Of a stretch of DNA of 49,221 nt, positions 25,846-33,108 are shown in pieces. Every line of letters begins with the position of its first letter. Positions within the stretch are counted from its first letter, which is position 1. A program made the position numbers and the translations under genes. The notes beneath the pieces are model-generated. The model made no database searches, had not been told where the DNA came from, and worked only from the letters and a program-made list of their open reading frames with translations. The stretch is from Candidatus Aminicenantota bacterium. Its GTDB lineage: Bacteria; Acidobacteriota; Aminicenantia; Aminicenantales; Aminicenantaceae. Location of the stretch: NCBI GenBank assembly GCA_030612445.1, contig JAUWNW010000004.1, positions 1 through 49,221 on the forward strand, written 5' to 3'.

Positions 25846-26670
25846 TCAATAGAGGACCTTTTCTTCTCCCATTTCTTTTATCAATATCCCAATTTCTTTC
25901 AGGATAATGTCGCGGCGCAAGAGCACAGCCTGGATTTCTTTATCTTCAAGATATTCGCCAACTATTCCTTTGATAATTTCAAAATCCATAGATTTCAGTT
26001 TTTCGACAAATTTCCGGGGAAGCTGCTTCATCGGCTTTTCCCCGCTGATTCCCTTGAGTCCATAAATAAGTCTTTTTGTATGTTTTTTTGAAGAGCGGAA
26101 AGAACGAGAATGGTCAATAAGGACCATTCTCCAATCTACAGTAATCAGGATATTACCCATATGCCGATCTTCATTAGCTATCAAGCAATCAAAAGCTCTC
26201 TGTAAATAAGTGGCTCGGTTCCAATAAAAAACCTTGTAGGAAGGCGTTTTGATTTTTTCATTGGTTTTAGTTCTGAGATTCATTTTATAATCGGCCCAAA
26301 CCTGGCATGAACCCCGGTCACCATGGAAACGGCGTTCGACTGTAGGGGGCACCATATTTAAGCCCAGGTATTTATCCAGGCGGTAAGCAGCAATCTCCCA
26401 CTGCCATCCTTCCATAAAGCCTTTCATCCTTCCTCTCGGATTTTTCCACAGCGCTTTCCTGGTTATTCCATCTTTTTCAAGAGTAAGTGTCCAGGGATTG
26501 GTAACTGCCAAGCTACCTGTCTGTTGAGTCTGGGCCACAACTTCAGCTGTTTCTAAAAACTTTTCCCATTTTACTCTTTCAGCCAGCTCTTCAGGATTAA
26601 ACTGGGCAGAAAGCTGCAGAGAAAAAATCATACTTGCAACTATCAAATAAATAAAAATCTTATTTTTCAT
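25846..26670 (-). CDS. Exported protein-kinase-like enzyme (HipA/PI3K/FAM20-like motif), intact catalytic site
   Basis: The 274-residue protein has a clear signal peptide (FIYLIVASMIFSLQLSA). The middle carries a kinase-type catalytic core. KALWK, near residue 72, could provide the ATP-binding lysine. WEIAAYRLDKYLGL could supply the helix-C Glu. IANEDRHMGNILI has D168-R-H-M-G-N173, and LIDHSRSF has the metal-binding D186. The DRHxxN then IDH pattern is shared by HipA, PI3/PI4-kinase and FAM20-like secreted kinases. Which family it truly belongs to needs a structure or profile search. I prefer ATG 26670, because GGAGA lies at better spacing from it than from ATG 26676. It is 24 bp after the NTT transporter gene and is a paralogue of the pseudokinase at 28261. 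Confidence 0.55.
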   Translation of the reverse strand: MKNKIFIYLIVASMIFSLQLSAQFNPEELAERVKWEKFLETAEVVAQTQQTGSLAVTNPWTLTLEKDGITRKALWKNPRGRMKGFMEGWQWEIAAYRLDKYLGLNMVPPTVERRFHGDRGSCQVWADYKMNLRTKTNEKIKTPSYKVFYWNRATYLQRAFDCLIANEDRHMGNILITVDWRMVLIDHSRSFRSSKKHTKRLIYGLKGISGEKPMKQLPRKFVEKLKSMDFEIIKGIVGEYLEDKEIQAVLLRRDIILKEIGILIKEMGEEKVLY

Positions 26671-26694
26671 CCCCATCTCTCCTTTTCCTTTTAT

Positions 26695-28083
26695 TTATTC
26701 AGTTTTTGATGCTTTTATTGAAGAAAGTTTTTTGTGTTCTTTGGCAATTAAAACACCAAGGCCGATCCAGATCACAGCTATCACAACATTAAACTTTGCA
26801 AAACTTTCCATATTAAAAGCCAGGTAAGTCGTGCCTATAAAAACAATTATGGTTGATAAAGCATCTCCGGTCCTCCAGAAAAAAGTATCAATAGCAGTTT
26901 TGGCCTTATATTTTATTTCTCTGGGAGTAATCAAGAAAAAAGCTTGTCTTGTGGTATTCATAATCGAATAATCCGTACTGTTTTCCATGATTTTTGCCAC
27001 CCTGATTACCATTAAAGCTGCTCCGAAGCTCACCATCATATAGCCACCTAAAGCAATAACCGGGAGAAAAAAAATAGCTCCTCTGATGCCGAAATATTTA
27101 AAAACCCGGGAAGTAAGCAGCAAGGTAATAAGCATAGTAACAAGATTTACTACAGAGAAAAAATCAGCCCACAATGCGCCGATAAACTCAGGCTTACTCA
27201 TACCCCCTGCTATTCCATTTCTTATAGCATCCACTGCAGTCTGTGTAAATATTTCCCCTAAAATAAATTCCCCGGTAGAATTTACAAGGTTAAGCAGTAA
27301 GAGAAAAAAAGCGATATACAACAAATAACGACTTTTAAAGATCAGTTTAAATCCTCCCCCCTTTTCCAACGGCTTTTCCTCTGTTGTCTCCTTCGAATCA
27401 TCATTACTTGCCTTACTGTCAGATGAGCCACCTCTTTTGTGGATGATCAAGGTTAATAGTATACAGAACCCCAGTACTCCCCCCGCTGCCAATAGCATCT
27501 GATAAAGGCCAATAGGCTTTATGAGCCACCCTGATATAATACCTCCTGAGAAAGCGCCAAAATTAGCCCCAAACATAATAAGAGGAAACAATCGTTTTCC
27601 GGCTTCAGTGGAATATATATCATTTGCAAAAGCCCAGAATTGAGCTACAACCATAACATTAAACATACCCACCCAGATATAAAAGATGATGCTAAAAGTT
27701 GCTTCTGGCAAACCAGCTAAAATAGCAATGTAAAAAAGCAGTATATTTGAAATAAAAAAGAGTGTTACCCAAGTGATCAAAATATGACGCGAAAAGCGAG
27801 AGGCTAACCGACTGAATATTTTAATCACAAATATAAATAAAATGGCCATTACGCCATAAAGATAGCTTTTAATCACAGGCCCTTTGAATCCCAATATCAA
27901 TCCTTCTCTGATCGTTTTCAGTATGTACGATGATAGCAACAAAAAGAATATATTTAAGGACAACAACAGAGTGGTAACAGCTTCCCCCTGATGAACAACT
28001 GTAAAAATCCGTAAAAACCTATAAATTAAACCACCGGATTTTTTCTCTTCTGTGTTTCCCCTCTGAAGTGAGCCATTATTCAT
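26695..28083 (-). CDS. NTT-type (ATP/ADP translocase family) nucleotide transporter
   Basis: The 462-residue, roughly 12-helix membrane protein resembles the Npt1/Npt2 family (TLC ATP/ADP carriers). Family-like features are EAVTTLLLSLNIFFLLLSSYILKTIREGLIL at the start, FWAFANDIYSTEAGKRLFPLI near residue 152 and YKAKTAIDTFFWRTGDALST near 392. The first of these resembles the conserved KtlRDslil region, and the last the KaKaaIDv-x2-R-x-G region. In obligate intracellular bacteria these proteins exchange host ATP for ADP. In free-living bacteria their role is unclear. Here it lies between genes for two exported kinase-like proteins, so outward nucleotide supply is an attractive inference. Confidence 0.7.
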   Translation of the reverse strand: MNNGSLQRGNTEEKKSGGLIYRFLRIFTVVHQGEAVTTLLLSLNIFFLLLSSYILKTIREGLILGFKGPVIKSYLYGVMAILFIFVIKIFSRLASRFSRHILITWVTLFFISNILLFYIAILAGLPEATFSIIFYIWVGMFNVMVVAQFWAFANDIYSTEAGKRLFPLIMFGANFGAFSGGIISGWLIKPIGLYQMLLAAGGVLGFCILLTLIIHKRGGSSDSKASNDDSKETTEEKPLEKGGGFKLIFKSRYLLYIAFFLLLLNLVNSTGEFILGEIFTQTAVDAIRNGIAGGMSKPEFIGALWADFFSVVNLVTMLITLLLTSRVFKYFGIRGAIFFLPVIALGGYMMVSFGAALMVIRVAKIMENSTDYSIMNTTRQAFFLITPREIKYKAKTAIDTFFWRTGDALSTIIVFIGTTYLAFNMESFAKFNVVIAVIWIGLGVLIAKEHKKLSSIKASKTE

Positions 28084-28105
28084 ATTATCCCTTTTCCTTG
28101 CTTAC

Positions 28106-28134
28106 ATCATTTATTAGACAAAAAACAATGTCAA
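28106..28134 (-). promoter_or_regulatory. Candidate internal promoter for the NTT-kinase pair
   Basis: On the minus strand a perfect TTGACA (28134-28129), a 17-bp spacer and AATGAT (28111-28106) lie just upstream of ATG 28083. They sit in the 177-bp gap after the pseudokinase gene. Confidence 0.4.
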
Positions 28135-28260
28135 TCTCTTTCTAAACTGTACATTTCCACTATTCCTGTGAATAACCTTGTTAATAAATCATTAGTTTCT
28201 TTTTTAATAAATTGATTTAATTATGCTTACATTGATCTGCCCAAAATTTGGTCATTTTTA

Positions 28261-29055
28261 TTACCAAAGGACAGCCTCCTCTCCCCGCTCCTCAATCAAC
28301 TCTTTAATCTTCTTTAAGATATTTTTATTGCGTCCAAGAAGTGCTTTAATCTCCATTTTATTCAGATAAAGAGAAAACTGGGCTTTGATCAGATCATCTG
28401 ATATGTTTTGAAGATTATTGTACAGTTTCCTGGAACAAGATTCAATCTCACAGTTTAAAATCAATTCCGGAGAAGGAAAAAAAGCTTCAGTAAAGTCTAC
28501 TCTCCATACTTTCCAGTCTTTTTTTTGGATAAAAATATCATCTTCGTCATTACACTCATCATAAACCAGGTTCTCAAATATCCTTATTGTTTCTTTAGTT
28601 CTCTGAAAGTTCTCCTTGTCAGGTGGAATATCTCCGCTTCTTTTTCGGTAACTTTCTGTGATAAATTCTTCGATCCCGATCTGGAGAGAGCCGTTTATTC
28701 CCTCTATCTCTCTTTCCACAAGCGGCGGGATTATCTCAAGGCCGAGCAACTTGGACAGTTCATAAGCAGCAATTTCATATTTGAAACTGTCAGGCGGAAT
28801 TTTTGGCCGGGAACGTTCAATATACTTGAAGTATGCCTTCCGGGATACCTCCCCATTATCAAGAGTTATTTCCCAAAGCGCTGTTCTCCCCATGATTTTA
28901 TCTTTTTCCACCTGGACGATCTCGGCTTTTTTTAAATAATCTTCCATCTCCTTTTGAAACATATTTCCCTGCTCTGACAAAGGTTTTTTGCTTTCTCCAA
29001 ACAAAAAACCTAAACTTATAAAAAAAACAATAATATATACAAATCTAATTTTCAT
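28261..29055 (-). CDS. Exported pseudokinase, paralogue of the kinase at 25846
   Basis: The 264-residue protein has a signal peptide (VYIIVFFISLGFLFG). It shares the layout of the 25846 protein: a W-x-LTL-type strand followed by RKAYFK, YEIAAYELSKLLGLEIIPPLVERE, and a closing helical region ending GEEAVLW versus GEEKVLY. Where the paralogue has NEDRHMGN, this protein has DECNDEDD, so the catalytic Asp, Arg, His and Gly are replaced. The downstream metal-binding Asp persists in WRVDFTEAF. It is therefore probably catalytically dead and may be a regulator or scaffold. I chose ATG 29055, overlapping the phosphatase stop by 11 bp. An in-frame ATG at 29085 would begin deeper inside the phosphatase gene and precede the signal peptide. 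Confidence 0.6.
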   Translation of the reverse strand: MKIRFVYIIVFFISLGFLFGESKKPLSEQGNMFQKEMEDYLKKAEIVQVEKDKIMGRTALWEITLDNGEVSRKAYFKYIERSRPKIPPDSFKYEIAAYELSKLLGLEIIPPLVEREIEGINGSLQIGIEEFITESYRKRSGDIPPDKENFQRTKETIRIFENLVYDECNDEDDIFIQKKDWKVWRVDFTEAFFPSPELILNCEIESCSRKLYNNLQNISDDLIKAQFSLYLNKMEIKALLGRNKNILKKIKELIEERGEEAVLW

Positions 29056-30097
29056 GCCTTTCCCCCCATACAAAAAAATCATCATTCTTTATTATAAGAG
29101 CACTCAGGTGCCCTCCGAAAAATTTTGATATACCGGTATCTATTATCCAGACCCTCCCCTGAAACCGGTTCATATTCTCCTTTGAAACCACAGTACTCCC
29201 GGTCAACGGGGTGTGACCTATAACCATATATTTGCACTTGAGATTAGTGAAGATACTATCAACATCTTGCTTAAAAATATCTTCATCTTTTTTCGCTAGA
29301 TCGCGGAACCACAGGGGCCCTCCTTCTTCATAAACAAGCTTATAGGGTTTTAATCCCATGAGCTCCATGCGCACATGCATATTTATATCTTTAAGTTTCC
29401 AGGTAGAATATTGCTCGCTAATGCCCCCATGGACAAAAATAATTTTATTGATTTTAATTACTGTATTATGCTTACGGATCCATTTTCCATATTTATTATT
29501 AAAAGCATCTACATATTTTTGCTGTGCTACTCGGTCGTTTCTAATCAGCTGAGTCCAGTATTTATTTAAACCATTAATTTCATTTGAGCTGTGATTTTTC
29601 TCAATTGCTTTTTCTTTAAATTCCAGCTCTTTTTTCTTTCTATATTTAGCAGGCAGAAAAGAAACAAATTGTTCCGGGGTAACATAACTTGGATAATCAA
29701 AGGAAATTCCCGCAATATTCATAAACTCGTGGTTCCCAATCAAAGCATGCACCATACCGCCGGCCTTTTCCGCTTCTTTTTCCAATCTCATTAAAAGGTC
29801 AAAAACCTTTTTAGCACCAGGCCCCCTATCCATTACATCGCCTATTTGGACTAAATGTATTTTCCCCCCTGCCCAATTTAGGTTCTCATCTACAATACCA
29901 GTCCCCTTCAAGATAAGTATAAAATTTTGATAATCACCATGAATATCTCCCACTGCAACGATTTTATCTACTCCGCACCAAATACACTTAGTACCTGCAG
30001 AACACAATTGAGTAAAAATAAAAAGAAGGAATAATACCAGCAGGATGTAATCAAAAACATTTTTTCTCTTTCTCCCTATTATTTTCAGCACTTTCAT
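29045..30097 (-). CDS. Exported PPP-family phosphatase (Shewanella-like type)
   Basis: The 350-residue calcineurin-like phosphoesterase has an N-terminal hydrophobic segment (YILLVLFLLFIFTQLCSA), so the catalytic domain should be in the periplasm or outside. All PPP metal motifs are present: G50-D-I-H-G near the start, GDVMDRGPG near 89, IGNHEFMN near 120, FVHGGIS near 218 and VIGHTPLTG near 296. The overall pattern fits bacterial Shewanella-like protein phosphatases, which act on phosphoserine, phosphothreonine or phosphotyrosine. It is the first gene of a minus-strand cluster (phosphatase, pseudokinase, NTT carrier, kinase). It could therefore oppose the exported kinase. Confidence 0.75.
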   Translation of the reverse strand: MKVLKIIGRKRKNVFDYILLVLFLLFIFTQLCSAGTKCIWCGVDKIVAVGDIHGDYQNFILILKGTGIVDENLNWAGGKIHLVQIGDVMDRGPGAKKVFDLLMRLEKEAEKAGGMVHALIGNHEFMNIAGISFDYPSYVTPEQFVSFLPAKYRKKKELEFKEKAIEKNHSSNEINGLNKYWTQLIRNDRVAQQKYVDAFNNKYGKWIRKHNTVIKINKIIFVHGGISEQYSTWKLKDINMHVRMELMGLKPYKLVYEEGGPLWFRDLAKKDEDIFKQDVDSIFTNLKCKYMVIGHTPLTGSTVVSKENMNRFQGRVWIIDTGISKFFGGHLSALIIKNDDFFVWGERHEN

Positions 30098-30213
30098 CCT
30101 TATTGTCTTTAATACATTCTAAAAAAAATATTCTTTATTAGCAAGTCAAGCTATCAAAAAGCATTGACTTTAGTTTTTTCTTTTGATAAATCTATAAAAG
30201 AAATAGGGATAAA

Positions 30214-30561
30214 ATGGAAATCAACCTAAGGAAAAAAGACAATATCGTGATTTTTGACATCAAAGGAGAAATCAGGCGTTCTGATATGGGAAATATTTCT
30301 CTCCATCAGACAGTAAAAGAACAGCTTGATTCTGATTATAGCCGCATCCTGTTGAACCTTAAAAAAGTAGAATTTATTGACAGTTTTGGTGTAGGTGAAA
30401 TTCTCGCCAGCTTTATTTCCACCCAAGATATTGGCGGAAAATTAAAGCTGACACAAATTTCAAAAAAATTGCATGTTGTCTTCGAGATAACCATGCTCAC
30501 TAAAGTATTCGAAATATTCAATGACGAAAACTCGGCATTAGAAAGCTTCTCCAAAGAATAA
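30214..30561 (+). CDS. STAS-domain anti-sigma factor antagonist
   Basis: The 115-residue SpoIIAA/RsbV-like protein has the phosphorylation-loop sequence FIDSFGVGEI. Ser57 occupies the place of the regulatory phosphoserine in RsbV. Its partners would be an RsbW-type kinase (one is at 23565) and a PP2C phosphatase (33109). It is followed 17 bp later by the NTT-HEAT gene, so the two probably share a transcript. It is divergent from the exported-phosphatase gene at 30097, with 116 bp between them. A TTGACT box at 30163-30168 could be part of its promoter, but no convincing -10 box follows. Confidence 0.8.
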   Translation: MEINLRKKDNIVIFDIKGEIRRSDMGNISLHQTVKEQLDSDYSRILLNLKKVEFIDSFGVGEILASFISTQDIGGKLKLTQISKKLHVVFEITMLTKVFEIFNDENSALESFSKE

Positions 30562-30578
30562 TTCCCTAAATACCCAAC

Positions 30579-33050
30579 ATGCTTGAAAACAAGCTTTACA
30601 ATCTTCTAGCCCGAGTTGTAAAAATCAGAAAAGGCGAGCAAACTATTACTTTACTGCTTTTTTCATACTTCTTTTTGATCACAGCCCCATATATGATTAT
30701 AAAGGCGTTGCGTAATTCAGAATTACTGGATGCCTACGGAAAAAAAGCACTTCCGCCGGCATATTTATTAACCGCCATACTCACTGGGTTTGTGGTTGTT
30801 CTACATTCAAAATTTCAGGCCAGGATATCAAAACGGCTTTTAATAATATCAAGTCTGGTCTTTTTTATATTAACAGGTATGTTATTCTGGCTGTTTTTCC
30901 CCATCACTGGGAATTGGCTACGCCTTGTATATTGGCCCTGGGCAAACATTCTTGTTGTCGTTCTCATGACTCATTTTTGGATTACTGTAAATGAAATGTT
31001 CAATCCCCGGGAAGCCAGACGGTTGATCGGCTTTTTTGGCAGCGGTGGACTATTAGGAGGTGTTTTTGGAGGCCTTTTGGTAAAATTGCTAGCTGAAGTC
31101 ATTTCAACCCACCTTCTGCTTTTTGCCTTAGGAATGTTTATTGCTTGCATCTTTGTAATTAGAGCTATTTTTTCTTATGCCGAAAAACTGCCCCAATATG
31201 ATAAACCTGAGAAAACAAAAAATGAGTTTCCAAACACCCATAAGGTTGGATTTATTGACAGTTTCCACACTGTTAGAAAAAATCATTACCTGGTCCTTAT
31301 TGCTTTGGTAGTCACAGTCTCCATGATAGTCTCGACTTCTATCGATTTTCAATTTAACGCACTGGTCAAGGATACTTTTAATTCTAAAGATAATATGACA
31401 GCATTCTACGGACTTTTTTACTCGCTGCTGATGCTTTTTGCTTTTTTTCTTCAGCTCTTGATGACAAGTAAACTTATCAAGCGCTTCGGGATCAAAATAA
31501 CTTTATTCCTATCGCCTTTGATCCTATTCATAGGTTCAATTGGTATTGCCGTTGCCCCCTTACTCGGAATGGCGATATTCCTCAAAGGCAGCGAAAAAAG
31601 CCTGTCCTTATCCCTTAATCAATCAATACGAGAAATTCTCTATATCCCAGTTTCACCTGAGCTTAAATTTAAAGCCAAAGTATTTATTGATATGTTCCTA
31701 AACCGTTTTGCTAAAGGTATATGCGCTATCCTTCTTTTTATCCTAACTTATTTTCACCTGGGTATTTCTTACATAAGTATTCTTTCTATTGTTTTTCTCG
31801 GCATCTGGGTCATACTTAATCTAAAAATAAGCTTGGAATACGTCTCCATTGTAAAAGAAAATATCAAATTAAAATGGGTTAGGGGAGACAAAGCTGTTGC
31901 AGAAAAACTTGATGTTGATTATACAAAACTGATTTTCGATACCCTGGAAAGCAAAGATCAGAGCTCTATTCTTTACGCTTTACATGTTTTTGACCTGCTG
32001 CAGCATGAAAAACTTTCCCCTGAAGTAAAACAGGTCATCTCACAAAAATCAGATACATTAAAAGCTATTTCCATAGGAGATATGTTTGGGGCAGAAGGCG
32101 CTTCAGTAATCTCAGAATCAGAAGAAGATTTTGATAAAGAGGTTCTAAAAACAGATATTAATGAGATTATGTCTCTGGATGCCTACCAAAAGGTAATGAA
32201 AATCCATGCCGATAAAGTAATGGATAAAAGCAAGGAAGCAGAGATTGAAAAAATGGAACTTGCTAAAGCTATTGGACTAATGGATCCGGATTCTCCCATG
32301 GCTGAAAAACTCGAAACCCTCATCTACGATGATTCCCCTGAAGTTGCAAGGTATGCGATTGAGAGTGCTGCCAAACTCAAGCATAAAAAATTTATTCCTG
32401 CTTTAATACACCTGCTGGGAAATCCATTGACCCGGGGAGACGCCATATCAGCTCTTAAGAAATTCGGCCCAACTGCCGTCAGTACAATGGGTAAGTTCAT
32501 GGGAGATTCCAAAAAAGATTTAAAAAAGCGAAAAGCAGTGGTTGAAGTATTAGCCCATATTCCTTCCAAAGAAACCGTTGATATTTTGCTAAATGAACTT
32601 GAAAAAAGGAGAAGTGACCTTGATCCTGAAATTATTAATTCCCTAGATAAAATCCGCAGTGAAAATCCAAATATTCATTTCCGCACTAGAATTGTCAAAA
32701 GGAAAACTTTTTTGTTAATAAAAAAATATTGCCGTATATTCATTGAGCTCCAAGAGTTAAGCCCTGCAAAAAAAAATAGAGAAATAAGAGAAAAGATGCG
32801 TAAAGAGCTTTCTATATCTTTAATAAATATATTTAAACTGTTAGGCCTTTATTACCCCTATGTGGATATTATAAAAGCCTACCAAAACATTAAAACCGGC
32901 ACCAAATATTCTATTGCTTATGCCATTGAACTGCTTGATAATATCCTAAAAAAAGATATTAGGGATTTTGTCTTGCCGCTTATTGAAGAGTATTCTCAAC
33001 CATATAAAATTAAGAAGTTTCGTCAATTATTAAAAAACCTCCCTAAATGA
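30579..33050 (+). CDS. NTT-type nucleotide transporter fused to HEAT-like repeats
   Basis: The 823-residue protein has an N-terminal membrane part of about 12 helices (residues 20-425). It has NTT-family features: MIIKALRNSELLDAYG, HFWITVNEMFNPREARRLIGFFGSGG and FKAKVFIDMFLNRFAKG. The cytoplasmic C-terminal half is helical and contains HEAT-like units, such as DDSPEVARYAIESAAKLKHK and FIPALIHLLGNPLTRGDAIS. Fusions of this kind recur in free-living bacteria, but I know of no established function. It follows the STAS gene by 17 bp and precedes the SpoIIE-type phosphatase. Nucleotide transport or sensing is an inference from family only. Confidence 0.65.
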   Translation: MLENKLYNLLARVVKIRKGEQTITLLLFSYFFLITAPYMIIKALRNSELLDAYGKKALPPAYLLTAILTGFVVVLHSKFQARISKRLLIISSLVFFILTGMLFWLFFPITGNWLRLVYWPWANILVVVLMTHFWITVNEMFNPREARRLIGFFGSGGLLGGVFGGLLVKLLAEVISTHLLLFALGMFIACIFVIRAIFSYAEKLPQYDKPEKTKNEFPNTHKVGFIDSFHTVRKNHYLVLIALVVTVSMIVSTSIDFQFNALVKDTFNSKDNMTAFYGLFYSLLMLFAFFLQLLMTSKLIKRFGIKITLFLSPLILFIGSIGIAVAPLLGMAIFLKGSEKSLSLSLNQSIREILYIPVSPELKFKAKVFIDMFLNRFAKGICAILLFILTYFHLGISYISILSIVFLGIWVILNLKISLEYVSIVKENIKLKWVRGDKAVAEKLDVDYTKLIFDTLESKDQSSILYALHVFDLLQHEKLSPEVKQVISQKSDTLKAISIGDMFGAEGASVISESEEDFDKEVLKTDINEIMSLDAYQKVMKIHADKVMDKSKEAEIEKMELAKAIGLMDPDSPMAEKLETLIYDDSPEVARYAIESAAKLKHKKFIPALIHLLGNPLTRGDAISALKKFGPTAVSTMGKFMGDSKKDLKKRKAVVEVLAHIPSKETVDILLNELEKRRSDLDPEIINSLDKIRSENPNIHFRTRIVKRKTFLLIKKYCRIFIELQELSPAKKNREIREKMRKELSISLINIFKLLGLYYPYVDIIKAYQNIKTGTKYSIAYAIELLDNILKKDIRDFVLPLIEEYSQPYKIKKFRQLLKNLPK

Positions 33051-33062
33051 TAAATCAATAAC

Positions 33063-33092
33063 TTGAATTTATTACCTTTTCCAGATTATAAT
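33063..33092 (+). promoter_or_regulatory. Candidate promoter of the FHA-GAF-SpoIIE gene
   Basis: TTGAAT (33063-33068), an 18-bp spacer and a perfect TATAAT (33087-33092) lie 16 bp before ATG 33109. Confidence 0.45.
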
Positions 33093-33108
33093 CATAAAAG
33101 AGAACAAA

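Noticed and set aside
25846-26670. HipA-type toxin of a toxin-antitoxin pair
   Set aside because: The protein has a signal peptide, and there is no HipB-like gene next to it. Only the catalytic motif resembles HipA.
28525-28935. 136-codon plus-strand open frame
   Set aside because: Antisense shadow of the exported pseudokinase gene.
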